This document shows positions 16,644 through 24,535 of a stretch of DNA of 64,000 nucleotides, in pieces (the first letter of the stretch is position 1; each line of letters opens with the position of its first letter). The notes below the pieces were generated by a model. It did not search any database, was not told the origin of the DNA, and saw nothing but the letters and a program-made list of their open reading frames with translations. This DNA is from JAQUGA01 sp038210985. GTDB lineage: Bacteria; Bacteroidota; Bacteroidia; Bacteroidales; WCHB1-69. The stretch lies in the NCBI GenBank assembly GCA_038210985.1, contig JBBQWB010000005.1:1-64000 (forward strand), written 5' to 3'. Position numbers and translations under genes: made by a program.

Positions 16644-17009
16644 ATGAAAAAAATATTAATATTCTCCTTACTATTATTAAGCACTACAATTTCGGCAATA
16701 GCATGCGATATTACACTTAAAGTTGAAAAAGAAAAAAGTGTTTATTCGGTTGGAGATGAAATAGTTGTAAAAATTACGATTGTGTTAATTCATCGTGATT
16801 GTCCTATTAATATTAAAAACACCCAATTAACCCCAGTAAATTTGAAAATACTTCAAGGAACCGATTGGAAAGAAGTTTCAAAAGGTACTTGGGAACGCAA
16901 GCTTAAACTTAAAGTATTAGAAACAAATCAAAAAGAGGCTACTTTAACGGTGCTAAGAACATGTGAACGGGAAGGTGGAAAAGCTATATTGAAATTTAAG
17001 TTGAAGTAA
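16644..17009 (+). CDS. Small secreted protein of unknown function (121 aa)
   Basis: The product has a signal peptide (KILIFSLLLLSTTISAIAC). An Ig-like beta-sandwich pattern follows (KSVYSVGDEIVVKITI, PVNLKILQGTDWKEV, TLTVLRTCEREGGKAILKFK). Three cysteines remain after the signal, so a disulfide is possible; the Cys at the signal end could also be a lipobox (AIAC). It lies 6 bp after the T9SS cargo gene and 3 bp before the polyferredoxin gene, so it belongs to the same unit. No family is recognised. Confidence 0.7.
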   Translation: MKKILIFSLLLLSTTISAIACDITLKVEKEKSVYSVGDEIVVKITIVLIHRDCPINIKNTQLTPVNLKILQGTDWKEVSKGTWERKLKLKVLETNQKEATLTVLRTCEREGGKAILKFKLK

Positions 17010-17012
17010 AAC

Positions 17013-18098
17013 ATGAAAAATATTTTTGGATTTAAGTTGATTTTAGTTTTACTTACTATCTTTTTAGGTTTTGGAGGATTTAATTTAACTCCTAAATTAA
17101 TTTCTGCCACACATCAAACTACTGTTCAACAAACCACCGAGGAGGATGAATTTAAAGATTTTGACGAGACAGCCGACACGGTTGCCACTTGTAATGGCGA
17201 TTGTGCATCTTGTCCGAATAGTCAAACCGAAGTTGTCAACGATTCATTAATTTCTAACAGTACTTGGTGGATTATTGCAATCCTAGCAACTACTGTAATT
17301 GCTGGTGTTTTGGTGCGATTTAAAACTACAAGAAAATTCAGAATTTTATTTTTGTTAGGTTCGGTGGTCTTTTTTGGAGTTTATCGCGGAACTTGTCCAT
17401 GTATGATTTCTTCGTTCGAAAATTTTGTTTTAACTCTAACTGGTGCAGATTTTGTTTGGTATCATTTATTGTGGTTTATAGGACTAATTCCGATTACCTA
17501 TTTATTTGGAAGGGTTTTTTGTGGCTGGATTTGCCATCTTGGAGCACTTCAGGAATTACTTTATCGTCCTGGGAAATTCAAATTTTTTACTTCAAAAAGA
17601 GCTCGTATTGTAATGAAAGTGATGCAATATGTTCTATTTGCCACCTTAGTTATTCAACTCATTGTTCAACAAGAAATATTTTGGTGTAAAATAGATCCAT
17701 TTTTGGCTATTTATCAGTTAATGCTGGCATATAATTACGAAATTTTGAGTATTGTTTTAATTTCACTTTTACTTATAACATCACTTTTATCTTATCGCCC
17801 ATTTTGCAGAGCTGCTTGTCCGGTTGGATTAGTTTTGGGTTGGATTGAAAAGATACCAGGTGCAACTATTATTGGTCTGAAAAACGATGCTTGTATTAGT
17901 TGTGTAAGTTGTTCAAAAACTTGCGATATTGAAGCAATTTATAAAAACAAAAAGCAAACAATACTAAATAACGAAGAGTGTATTATGTGCGGTGAATGTA
18001 TGGATTCGTGTTTACAAAGCGGGTTAGGTATTTTTAGAGTTTCTAAAAAACGCCTTTCTAAATGCTCTTTTGATTCGAGCAAATGCGAAAATAAATAA
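17013..18098 (+). CDS. Membrane polyferredoxin, NapH/NosR-like 4Fe-4S protein
   Basis: This 361-aa protein has about six membrane helices. An N-terminal periplasmic segment carries a cysteine cluster (CNGDCASCP, about residues 60-68). Two CX3CP-type motifs mark the NapH/NosR/CcoG-like fold (CGWICHLG, about 170-177, and CRAACPVG, about 268-275). Two ferredoxin-like 4Fe-4S motifs follow: CISCVSCSKTCD (about 294-305) and CIMCGECMDSC (about 326-336). Proteins of this kind pass electrons from the quinone pool or the cytoplasm across the inner membrane. As the last gene behind a haem lipoprotein, a barrel and a T9SS protein, it is the likely electron entry point of the unit. The N-terminal CX3CX2C cluster is extra compared with NapH. 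Confidence 0.88.
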   Translation: MKNIFGFKLILVLLTIFLGFGGFNLTPKLISATHQTTVQQTTEEDEFKDFDETADTVATCNGDCASCPNSQTEVVNDSLISNSTWWIIAILATTVIAGVLVRFKTTRKFRILFLLGSVVFFGVYRGTCPCMISSFENFVLTLTGADFVWYHLLWFIGLIPITYLFGRVFCGWICHLGALQELLYRPGKFKFFTSKRARIVMKVMQYVLFATLVIQLIVQQEIFWCKIDPFLAIYQLMLAYNYEILSIVLISLLLITSLLSYRPFCRAACPVGLVLGWIEKIPGATIIGLKNDACISCVSCSKTCDIEAIYKNKKQTILNNEECIMCGECMDSCLQSGLGIFRVSKKRLSKCSFDSSKCENK

Positions 18099-18132
18099 TT
18101 GCTCTCTGGGGTTTCAGTCTTTGGTGTTCCGC

Positions 18133-18212
18133 CTTTGTTGGTGTTATCATCAACAAAGTAAACTTATAAAATAAATTTAGGCAATACACTGTTGGAGTAA
18201 ACACCAACAGTG
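18133..18212. repeat. Pair of GTTGGTG-type hairpins
   Basis: The first hairpin pairs 18133-18143 (CTTTGTTGGTG) with 18148-18158 around a TTAT loop, with one G-T pair. The second pairs CACTGTTGG (18187-18195) with CCAACAGTG (18204-18212). The sequence GTTGGTG with a 4-nt AT loop recurs at 22003-22026. Position after the polyferredoxin stop suggests a 3'-end role. Confidence 0.65.
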
Positions 18213-18249
18213 GAGGAAACAGTGGATGAAAAGATTATTTTTTAAATTT

Positions 18250-18437
18250 TAAATGAGCAAAAGATTAACGTAATGGATAAAATTGGCATATTGGCATATT
18301 GGAAGTTCCTTAAAACAGTATTCTGATGAAACTTTTATTAACTTGGGCAAGTTTTATTATTTCAGTAAGAAAAACCGTCTAATTTTCAAGGAACTTTTTG
18401 GATGGGACCATTAGTTAATCTTTATTTTGCTCATTTA
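18250..18437. repeat. 188-bp nested palindromic element
   Basis: The outer arms 18250-18276 and 18408-18437 are imperfect inverted copies (TAAATGAGCAAAA, then GATTAAC and TAATGG, with a 3-nt insertion on the right). Inner arms AAGTTCCTT (18303-18311) and AAGGAACTT (18388-18396) pair perfectly. The centre ACTTGGGCAAGT (18341-18352) is itself a hairpin, and all three pairs share nearly the same centre. It could be a MITE-like element, a structured RNA or a transcription barrier. No clear target-site duplication was seen. Confidence 0.6.
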
Positions 18438-18587
18438 ATTCTTAATAATTTCACACCTTCACTTAAATATAAATAATTTGGTAAAACAATAATCTTTCCA
18501 ATTATAAATTTGTACGCTTGGTAGTTAATATTTATTTTATTTTCGTTTAATTTTACAAATATACATTAATTATTAGAAAAGGCGGTG

Positions 18588-18627
18588 TATTTACATGTAT
18601 GAATTTATGAATTCATACATGTAAATA
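18588..18627. terminator. 18-bp perfect inverted repeat, 4-nt loop
   Basis: The arms 18588-18605 and 18610-18627 are exact reverse complements (TATTTACATGTATGAATT) with loop TATG. It lies 60 bp beyond the stop of the minus-strand AraC gene. There is no flanking T tract, so it may be a 3'-end hairpin of that operon or a protein-binding palindrome. Confidence 0.5.
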
Positions 18628-18687
18628 TATAAAGTGCAAATAAACAGTGTGTTGAGGTTTTTAAATTATGCTAATTTATTCCTTTTC

Positions 18688-19893
18688 TTAATTGTTTTTT
18701 CTAAAATCAGTAGGAGTATATCCCGTATTCCTTTTAAAAGATGTGTTAAAAGATGACTTTGAATGAAATCCAACCATATTAGCGATAGCTTCAATGGTAT
18801 ATAATCTTCCTTTTTCGGATAATAAAATGGCTTTCGAATCTTCAATTCGATAATTATTTATAAACGTAAAAAAATTCACATTGTAGTGTTCGTTGATAAT
18901 TTGCGATAAATATCTCGTGTTAGTTCCAAGCGTATCCGAAATGTCTTCAATGGTAACTTTACTGTTGTGGTATGGTTTTGATAATAAATACTCTTCTAAT
19001 TTGATGATAAGTTCTTGTTTGTATTCACTAGTTAATGGTGAGCTGGAGTATTTCTTTTTAATTTCTTCGTATTCAATGCTTTCAGTATTATCCTTGATGT
19101 CTAAATCCGAAGTAATTTTAATTTTATTTTTCAATAAATTATAAATGTTAGTTTGCAATATGGCTTTAATGCCAAAATAAAGGTTTACCAATGCAAAAAC
19201 AACATTTATTACGATACGAATCCAAATATCGTTGTTTATACCAACAAATAGGGTGAAAAATGACAATAGAAAAAAAGCTAAAAAAATACCAACAAAAACA
19301 TTAAGCCATTTAAGATTGATTATTTCGGTATAGGAAAAGAAGAATTTTATGTTTTTATGATGTCGTTTAATCAATCGATAAAATAAAATTGGATAAATAA
19401 TCATTTGGCCTATTAATCCGATATATACACCTATGCGGAAAACCCAAATAATGAAAGTCCAAATATTAGGGATGTCAATATTTTTAAAACCGTAGTTGAT
19501 AAAATCAATTTTTTCCTGAATGGACAAAAATAAGTATGGAGTAAGTAAAATTGAAATTACCAATGTTGGGATAAAATGAATGAAAATGGTTTTGTTATTG
19601 GTTGGCTTAATTTGAGTAATTGAATCGACATACAAATAAAATAATGGGAGCACTACAAAGGTAATGGGAAGAGTGAAGTAAAAAGCCCAAACTATTGCAT
19701 CCAATTTTTCGTAGTAAAAAGCATAGGAGATTATGAAAAAGCCAAAAATGGACAGTTTGTACAAAGCCATGAAAATATAGTTGCTTTTTTTTGTCGAAAT
19801 AAAAAGACTAATAAATATGACAAAAAACAATAAGCCCTGATGTGCAGGAACTAGCGATAGTATTTTGTCAAACTGTTCAATAAAAGGCTCCAT
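18688..19893 (-). CDS. Membrane-anchored AraC-family transcriptional regulator
   Basis: The ATG at 19893 gives 401 aa; a TTG three codons upstream is less likely. Residues about 10-240 contain seven or so hydrophobic helices. After a linker, residues about 295-400 carry an AraC double helix-turn-helix (VTIEDISDTLGTNTRYLSQI, then YTIEAIANMVGFHSKSSFNT and FKRNTGYTPTDFRK). Regulators with this layout are frequent in Bacteroidota and are thought to sense a membrane or extracellular signal and bind DNA directly from the membrane. It is last in a minus-strand operon with a NimA-like flavoprotein (14-bp gap) and a holin-like protein, but need not regulate them. An 18-bp hairpin follows it. Confidence 0.88.
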   Translation of the reverse strand: MEPFIEQFDKILSLVPAHQGLLFFVIFISLFISTKKSNYIFMALYKLSIFGFFIISYAFYYEKLDAIVWAFYFTLPITFVVLPLFYLYVDSITQIKPTNNKTIFIHFIPTLVISILLTPYLFLSIQEKIDFINYGFKNIDIPNIWTFIIWVFRIGVYIGLIGQMIIYPILFYRLIKRHHKNIKFFFSYTEIINLKWLNVFVGIFLAFFLLSFFTLFVGINNDIWIRIVINVVFALVNLYFGIKAILQTNIYNLLKNKIKITSDLDIKDNTESIEYEEIKKKYSSSPLTSEYKQELIIKLEEYLLSKPYHNSKVTIEDISDTLGTNTRYLSQIINEHYNVNFFTFINNYRIEDSKAILLSEKGRLYTIEAIANMVGFHSKSSFNTSFKRNTGYTPTDFRKNN

Positions 19894-19907
19894 GATATCC
19901 AAAAAGA

Positions 19908-20369
19908 TTAATAACCTCGTGTTTTTCCAGTTATTTTTTCAATTTCAATATCGTAAACAACAACATTGTTAACTGCTGGTTCGCTATATGTAAATTGATC
20001 TTTGCCCGAATATTTTTTCATAACCATATTTAATACTCTGATTTTTTCTTCATTGCTTTCGATTTTTTTAGTTTTTCCCCAAAGCAAAACACTTTTGTAT
20101 AACATTCCCCAGCTGCATGCAACATCTTCGTGTTGACGATACATTTTGTGATCGCAACTAAAAGCAACACAAATTTGATTGTTTTTTTCAAGTATTCTTT
20201 GTTTTTTGCCACCAGGTCCTGAATGAATGTATAAGTGGTTTTCCTCAAAAGCAAAGTTAAAAGGTAAAACATAAGGAATTGTGTCGTCCACCATTCCAAC
20301 ATAACAAACTTCACATTTATTTATAATGTTGAAAATTTCCTCGTGATTGTCTAAAAATTTACTGTTCAT
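19908..20369 (-). CDS. Pyridoxamine 5'-phosphate oxidase-fold protein, NimA-like
   Basis: This 153-aa protein has the split-barrel flavin-binding fold of the PNPOx superfamily. Key stretches are VCYVGMVDDTIPYVLPFNFA and LYIHSGPGGKKQRILEKNN, followed by VAFSCDHKM. The HSGPGGKK pattern is typical of the NimA/nitroimidazole-resistance branch, which binds FMN and reduces small electrophiles. A housekeeping redox or detoxification role is equally possible. Its start overlaps the stop of the holin-like gene by 11 bp and it precedes the AraC gene, giving a three-gene operon. No evidence of acquired resistance is claimed. Confidence 0.88.
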   Translation of the reverse strand: MNSKFLDNHEEIFNIINKCEVCYVGMVDDTIPYVLPFNFAFEENHLYIHSGPGGKKQRILEKNNQICVAFSCDHKMYRQHEDVACSWGMLYKSVLLWGKTKKIESNEEKIRVLNMVMKKYSGKDQFTYSEPAVNNVVVYDIEIEKITGKTRGY

Positions 20370-20769
20370 TTTTTTCGATTGTTTTGTTTTGTACTATTTT
20401 AATTTTTCCAAATGCATCTAAAATTGCGGTTACTATCGACAATATTATACTAAAAGCGATTGCTGGTAAAAATCCATCTACTTCAAAACCGTCGATAAAT
20501 TCGCTGGCCAACAATATAATTAGTGCATTAATAACAAGCAAAAATAAGCCAAATGTGTAAATTGTAACTCGTATGGTTAAAAGAATCAATACTGGCTTTA
20601 AAAAAGAGTTTAAAAAGGACAACACCAATGCGATTAAAAGAGAATTGATAAAAACGGGTTCGCCAATTTTTACTCCAGTTAATAACCATGCAGTAATTAA
20701 TACCGCAAAAGCGGATATGATAAGTTTAATTATATAAAATTTGAATTTTTGTCCTTTAAAATTTGCCAT
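20359..20769 (-). CDS. Phage holin family 4-type membrane protein
   Basis: From the ATG at 20769 the product is 136 aa with four hydrophobic helices and charged ends, matching the 'phage holin family' (Phage_holin_4_2) found on most bacterial chromosomes, where it is not phage-linked. Characteristic stretches are AWLLTGVKIG, LALVLSFLNSFLKPVLILLT and FGLFLLVINALIILLASEFI. A longer reading from 20871 adds a polar 34-residue extension untypical of the family. A near-consensus -7 (TACTTTAG, minus) around 20789-20796 lies inside that extension, so I chose 20769. It is the first gene of the operon with the NimA-like and AraC genes (11-bp overlap). Function unknown. Confidence 0.82.
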   Translation of the reverse strand: MANFKGQKFKFYIIKLIISAFAVLITAWLLTGVKIGEPVFINSLLIALVLSFLNSFLKPVLILLTIRVTIYTFGLFLLVINALIILLASEFIDGFEVDGFLPAIAFSIILSIVTAILDAFGKIKIVQNKTIEKNEQ

Positions 20770-20949
20770 ATGCACATCGATTTTGATGCTAAAGTAAGAT
20801 TTTTTTGTGTAATAATTTTTGTTTGCTAAATTTCTTTTGGAAAAATAATCGATAAATATTAAAAAGAACATTTTTTTTTCAATTTAATGCATTGTAGTAA
20901 TAAATTTTTATTAATTTTAACCCGATATTTTAAATTAAAAATTATAATT

Positions 20950-21822
20950 ATGAAAAAAACCAACCTTTTTTTGAGTTTAATGCTTATGCTGCTTATCAGC
21001 AATTTATCTTTTGGTCAAACCCAGCCACCAAATGGAGATTTTGAAACTTGGGAAAATACTAGTAAAGCTACTGGATGGACATCGTCGTTAAATGTTATTT
21101 CGCAAATTGAGTTTTTAGAACAGACGAACGAATTTCACGATGGTACTTATGGGGCAAAAATTACGTCTAAAGATATTTTTGGCGTTGCAATACCTGGTAT
21201 TTGTACGTATGGAAATATTAACGTTGATATGGGGGCTATGTCTGCCAAAATAACTGGAGGAAAAGCTTTTACCAATCGTCCTGTTAAATTTTCGGGATGG
21301 TACAAATATGCTCCTCTTGGCACCGACTCGATGATTGTTTTATGTGTGTTAACGAAATTTGATCCACTTTCGGGCAATAGCGACACCGTTGGTACTGCTT
21401 TTTTTATTAATACTATTTCAAATTCTACTTATGAAAAATTTGAAGTTGCTTTTGAGTATGATAATTCAGCAACCCCAGATACTATGAATATTACTATTTT
21501 ATCTTCTGGATTTAGTTCAACTCCTGGTTCAGCTCTTATTATTGATGAACTGAAATTTGATTATGCGGTGAATGTTAACGATAACCAAGCATCAGATTTT
21601 TATATCTATCCAAACCCTTCAAATGGTGTGTATAATGTAAATTTGACCAAAAATGAAACTACTCGTTTTACAGTTTATAATTCGTTGGGACAAATGGTGT
21701 ATCAAAACACAAGCAACGACATCGTAAATATAATAGATTTAAGCCAATTTAAAAAAGGACTATATTTACTTGAGATTAATAATGGAAAGTCAATAAAAAC
21801 CAGAAAATTGACTTTAAAATAG
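20950..21822 (+). CDS. T9SS type A cargo protein, PCMD-like carbohydrate domain
   Basis: The preferred start is the ATG at 20950 (290 aa), which begins with a signal peptide (MKKTNLFLSLMLMLLISNLS). A frame-open ATG at 20887 would put 21 residues in front of it. Residues about 25-215 (PPNGDFETWENTS, KFSGWYKYAP, ALIIDELKFDY) resemble the PCMD 'putative carbohydrate metabolism domain', a jelly-roll found on Bacteroidota surface proteins. The last 75 residues (FYIYPNPSNGVYNVNL to SIKTRKLTLK) are a type A T9SS sorting domain. It is divergent from the holin-like operon and followed by a strong terminator, so it is monocistronic. The ligand is unknown. Confidence 0.85.
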   Translation: MKKTNLFLSLMLMLLISNLSFGQTQPPNGDFETWENTSKATGWTSSLNVISQIEFLEQTNEFHDGTYGAKITSKDIFGVAIPGICTYGNINVDMGAMSAKITGGKAFTNRPVKFSGWYKYAPLGTDSMIVLCVLTKFDPLSGNSDTVGTAFFINTISNSTYEKFEVAFEYDNSATPDTMNITILSSGFSSTPGSALIIDELKFDYAVNVNDNQASDFYIYPNPSNGVYNVNLTKNETTRFTVYNSLGQMVYQNTSNDIVNIIDLSQFKKGLYLLEINNGKSIKTRKLTLK

Positions 21823-21842
21823 TTTTTTGTATAAAAACAAAT

Positions 21843-21870
21843 AAAAAATGGGCATTCGTGCCCATTTTTT
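21843..21870. terminator. Bidirectional intrinsic terminator
   Basis: AAAAAATGGGCA (21843-21854) pairs perfectly with TGCCCATTTTTT (21859-21870) around a TTCG loop. It has a GC-rich core with A and T tracts on both sides, 20 bp after the stop of the T9SS cargo gene. It could serve transcription from both directions. Confidence 0.85.
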
Positions 21871-21920
21871 TATATTCATTACCCTAGCAGTCATCCTGAG
21901 CTTGTCGTATAAATGAATTT

Positions 21921-21980
21921 ACCCTAGCAGTCATCCAGATTCGCCACGGCGAAGTCGAAGGAAGACTGCGGATGCTTCGA
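21921..21980. repeat. Interspersed repeat family B, copy 2
   Basis: The copy starts ACCCTAGCAGTCATCC and contains TTCGCCACGGCGAA (a 6-bp stem with a 2-nt loop) and an outer GCAGTC/GACTGC pair. The leading segment is also present 40 bp earlier (21881-21896) without the rest. It lies between convergent genes. Confidence 0.8.
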
Positions 21981-22002
21981 TAAACTTCTTAGCCAACACA
22001 AA

Positions 22003-22026
22003 CCCGTTGGTGATAACACCAACGGG
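22003..22026. terminator. 10-bp hairpin, GTTGGTG type
   Basis: CCCGTTGGTG (22003-22012) pairs perfectly with CACCAACGGG (22017-22026) around an ATAA loop, 75 bp beyond the stop of the minus-strand response regulator gene. There is no T tract. The stem is related to the hairpins at 18133-18212. Confidence 0.5.
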
Positions 22027-22100
22027 AGCGATGGGGCTAAAAAACACCAACATGGACAATAAATCCGAGTAAGCGAGGATTAAGATTAAGCTATTTGATT

Positions 22101-22850
22101 TTAAACCGTATAGGAGTCGATTAAATCCTGAAAAGCTTGTTTGTAATTGTTTCCAATGGTTATTCGTTCGTTTTTAACTTCCACCATATTTCCCTCAATG
22201 CTTTTTATTTTGTGAATATTCACAATAAACGATTTGTGCATTCTTACAAAGGCATCGGCTGGTAACTGTGTCTCAATTTTTTTCATCGAAAGGTAGGTTA
22301 CAAGGGTTTGATCTTTTGTATGAACTTTGATATAATCGCCCAATGCTTCAATAAAATAAATATCCTCAATATTAACTTTGTAATTTTTCTTGTTCGATTT
22401 TATGAAAATAAATTTTTGATGGACGGAAGGAGTTGTGGAAGATGTTTCAATGATTTTTTCGATAATGGTTACTTTTTCCTCTTTCTCTTTTAAACGTTCT
22501 TGAACTTTTTGAATGGATTTAAAAAAACGATCAAACGCAAATGGCTTTTTCAAATAATCTATTACATCAAGTTCGTATCCTTCCATGGCATATTCCGAAT
22601 ATGCTGTTGTAAAGATTACAAAAGGAGCATTTTTAAGCGTTTTCAAAAAACTTATTCCTGTCATTTTTGGCATGTTTATATCCAAAAACATGACGTCAAT
22701 TTTGTTGTTATTCAATACTTCCTGAGCCTCCATTGCATTGTTGCATTTTGCAATAATTTCGATGGATGGAATATCCTCGCAATATTTTTCAATAACACGT
22801 TGTGCCAATGGTTCATCGTCAACGAGAATTACTTTCATTATTTTATTCAT
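22101..22850 (-). CDS. LytR/AlgR-type response regulator (LytTR)
   Basis: The ATG at 22850 gives 249 aa and overlaps the kinase stop in an ATGA arrangement, which decides this start over a TTG two codons earlier. Residues 5-115 are a receiver domain with acidic pair DDE, phosphoacceptor Asp57 in MFLDINMP, and Lys in YLKKPF. Residues about 145-243 are a LytTR DNA-binding domain (FIFIKSNKKNYKVNIEDIYF, FVRMHKSFIVNIHKI). It works with the histidine kinase encoded just upstream. Such pairs in Bacteroidota control envelope or carbon-related genes; targets are not evident here. Confidence 0.93.
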   Translation of the reverse strand: MNKIMKVILVDDEPLAQRVIEKYCEDIPSIEIIAKCNNAMEAQEVLNNNKIDVMFLDINMPKMTGISFLKTLKNAPFVIFTTAYSEYAMEGYELDVIDYLKKPFAFDRFFKSIQKVQERLKEKEEKVTIIEKIIETSSTTPSVHQKFIFIKSNKKNYKVNIEDIYFIEALGDYIKVHTKDQTLVTYLSMKKIETQLPADAFVRMHKSFIVNIHKIKSIEGNMVEVKNERITIGNNYKQAFQDLIDSYTV

Positions 22851-23911
22851 AAACAACTAATGGTTAGGTTAATGCTAAAAATAGTAGCTTTTTTTTCTAT
22901 TTCAAGTGTATGGCATTTTGGGTATAATAAGTCCAGTCGCTTTCGAACGTTTTCCAGTCCAATCCCCGAATATGGATTGAATTCGTGATTGCTATCCGCC
23001 TCTTTCGAGTTTTCTACTTTAAAACAAATAGAGCTTTTTGAAGTTTGGTTTAATTTTATTTTAATATGCGAATCGTTTGATTTTGAAGAGTGTTTAAAGG
23101 CGTTTTCTACAAAATTAATAAAAAGGAGTGGAGCAATATTAATATCATCCGTAATTTCCGATTCAAAATATACTTGCATTTGTTCGCCTAATCGTAACTG
23201 TTCTAAGGAAATATAGTTTTGGATAAACTCGATTTCCTTTCGCAATGGAACGGTAATTTGACGACAGTCGTAAATTATATACCGCATTAGTTCCGAAAGT
23301 TTTAAAATCATTTCGGGTGTTTTGCTCGAGTTGTCTAACGACAGTGAGTATATGTTATTGAGCGTGTTAAATAAAAAGTGAGGATTGATTTGTGATTTTA
23401 AAGAATTGAGTTCCGATTCTAATTTTTGACGCTCCATCTCCTTTAATTTCAATGTGTTATCTTGCATTGTAAACCAATCGCGTAAAAGTTTAATAAAGGT
23501 AGTGGTAGTAATAAAAAACCCAACCAAAAATGCTTCGGACAAAAATAAAATGCCGTAACGTGCTATGGCAGGGATATTTGCACTAAAGTATGTGTTGTAG
23601 TTATTGTTAAATAATAAAATGCTTGAAAAAATATCTAATAAAAAGAAAAGGATAATGTTGCATAATTGAAAAAGGATAAATTTCCAATAATGTCTTTTTT
23701 GTAAAAAAACAGGAATTAATATGGTAAGATTAATATAAACCGATATTGCTAAAAAAAGGAGGGTGGTAAAATTTTGAAATATTATTTTAACACTATCCGA
23801 ATTTGGTTTATTTATATCGGGTAAAATAAGTAAAAATCCAGCAGTTGCCCAAAATAAAATATGTTGAAATAAAATACTTTGAATAATTTGCTTTGTGCGT
23901 TTAATAATCAT
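22847..23911 (-). CDS. LytS/YehU-type sensor histidine kinase
   Basis: This 354-aa protein has four membrane helices in residues 1-150, a short coiled linker (LKLKEMERQKLESELNSLKS), then the His_kinase/HATPase pair. The phosphoacceptor His is in QINPHFLFNTLNNIYSLS. The ATP lid residues are in FVENAFKHSSKS (N box) and SGIGLENVRKRLDLLYP (G box). It phosphorylates the LytTR regulator with which it overlaps by 4 bp. The N-terminus has no recognised ligand domain, so the signal is unknown. A near-consensus -7 (TACTTTTA on minus, 23944-23951) lies 33 bp upstream of the start. Confidence 0.92.
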   Translation of the reverse strand: MIIKRTKQIIQSILFQHILFWATAGFLLILPDINKPNSDSVKIIFQNFTTLLFLAISVYINLTILIPVFLQKRHYWKFILFQLCNIILFFLLDIFSSILLFNNNYNTYFSANIPAIARYGILFLSEAFLVGFFITTTTFIKLLRDWFTMQDNTLKLKEMERQKLESELNSLKSQINPHFLFNTLNNIYSLSLDNSSKTPEMILKLSELMRYIIYDCRQITVPLRKEIEFIQNYISLEQLRLGEQMQVYFESEITDDINIAPLLFINFVENAFKHSSKSNDSHIKIKLNQTSKSSICFKVENSKEADSNHEFNPYSGIGLENVRKRLDLLYPKCHTLEIEKKATIFSINLTISCL

Positions 23912-24070
23912 TATTTCTGTTATTGTTTTTTTTTTCGATGGCTTAAAAGTAGTAATTATTGATATAAATTGAGAGAAAAAAGCAAAAAGTATTTTTAAAC
24001 AGTTTGTGATTCAGCTTTAATTAGGTATTTTTATTGGTGAAATAGGAGATTAATTTCAAAATTATTTAAA

Positions 24071-24535
24071 ATGAAAAATATATTTCATCCCATCTTATTT
24101 ATTGCCACAATTGGAACTTTAATGATTTTCAGTTCGTGTGGTAAAGAGAACTATTACGAAAAGCGATCTGGTCCATGGAAAGTGGAGGAGGTAGAGATAG
24201 CTTATTATAAAAGTCACTTAAATACTCCCGATTCTGTTGTCCATTTTAAATCGGACACTTTAGGTTATTTTAATTTTTATCATGGAACTCCTTCAAGTGT
24301 TTACGTTTTAATTAACTATCCGTCTGTGTTTTTAAATAAAGATTACGATGCTAAATACGAAGTCCATGAACAAAATTTCGACATTTTGGTAATTTCAAAT
24401 TTGGTTGGTTCCACATGGGTGGATAAACGATTTGCTATTGATCATCCCAAACGAAAAACGCAGGAATGGACAATTGTGAGTGATGATTTTAACGGAAATG
24501 CTGTAAGAGAAACGATTACGGTGCATAAAGAGTAA
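24071..24535 (+). CDS. Lipoprotein of unknown function (154 aa)
   Basis: The N-terminus MKNIFHPILFIATIGTLMIF followed by SSCGKEN is a lipoprotein signal with lipobox FSSC. The mature part (WKVEEVEIAYYKSHLN, HFKSDTLGYFNF, YEVHEQNFDILVIS, TQEWTIVSDD) has the strand pattern of small lipocalin-like lipoproteins common in Bacteroidota, whose ligand is unknown. It is monocistronic, between the two-component operon (divergent) and a gene-free region. Nothing ties it to a pathway. Confidence 0.78.
   Translation: MKNIFHPILFIATIGTLMIFSSCGKENYYEKRSGPWKVEEVEIAYYKSHLNTPDSVVHFKSDTLGYFNFYHGTPSSVYVLINYPSVFLNKDYDAKYEVHEQNFDILVISNLVGSTWVDKRFAIDHPKRKTQEWTIVSDDFNGNAVRETITVHKE

Larger units (their letters stand above)
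18099..18687. other. Hairpin-rich spacer between convergent genes
   Basis: No coding region was found in these 589 bp between the polyferredoxin (plus) and the AraC regulator (minus). They hold two GTTG-type hairpins (18133-18158, 18187-18212), a 188-bp nested palindrome (18250-18437) and an 18-bp perfect inverted repeat (18588-18627), all listed separately. Confidence 0.8.

Noticed and set aside
20359..20769. Prophage, suggested by the 'holin family' protein
   Set aside because: This family is widespread on bacterial chromosomes without phage; no other phage gene is in the window.
22500..22988. 162-codon plus-strand frame over the two-component genes
   Set aside because: It is antisense to both the response regulator and the kinase, whose domains are complete; composition is Phe/Cys/Ile-rich.
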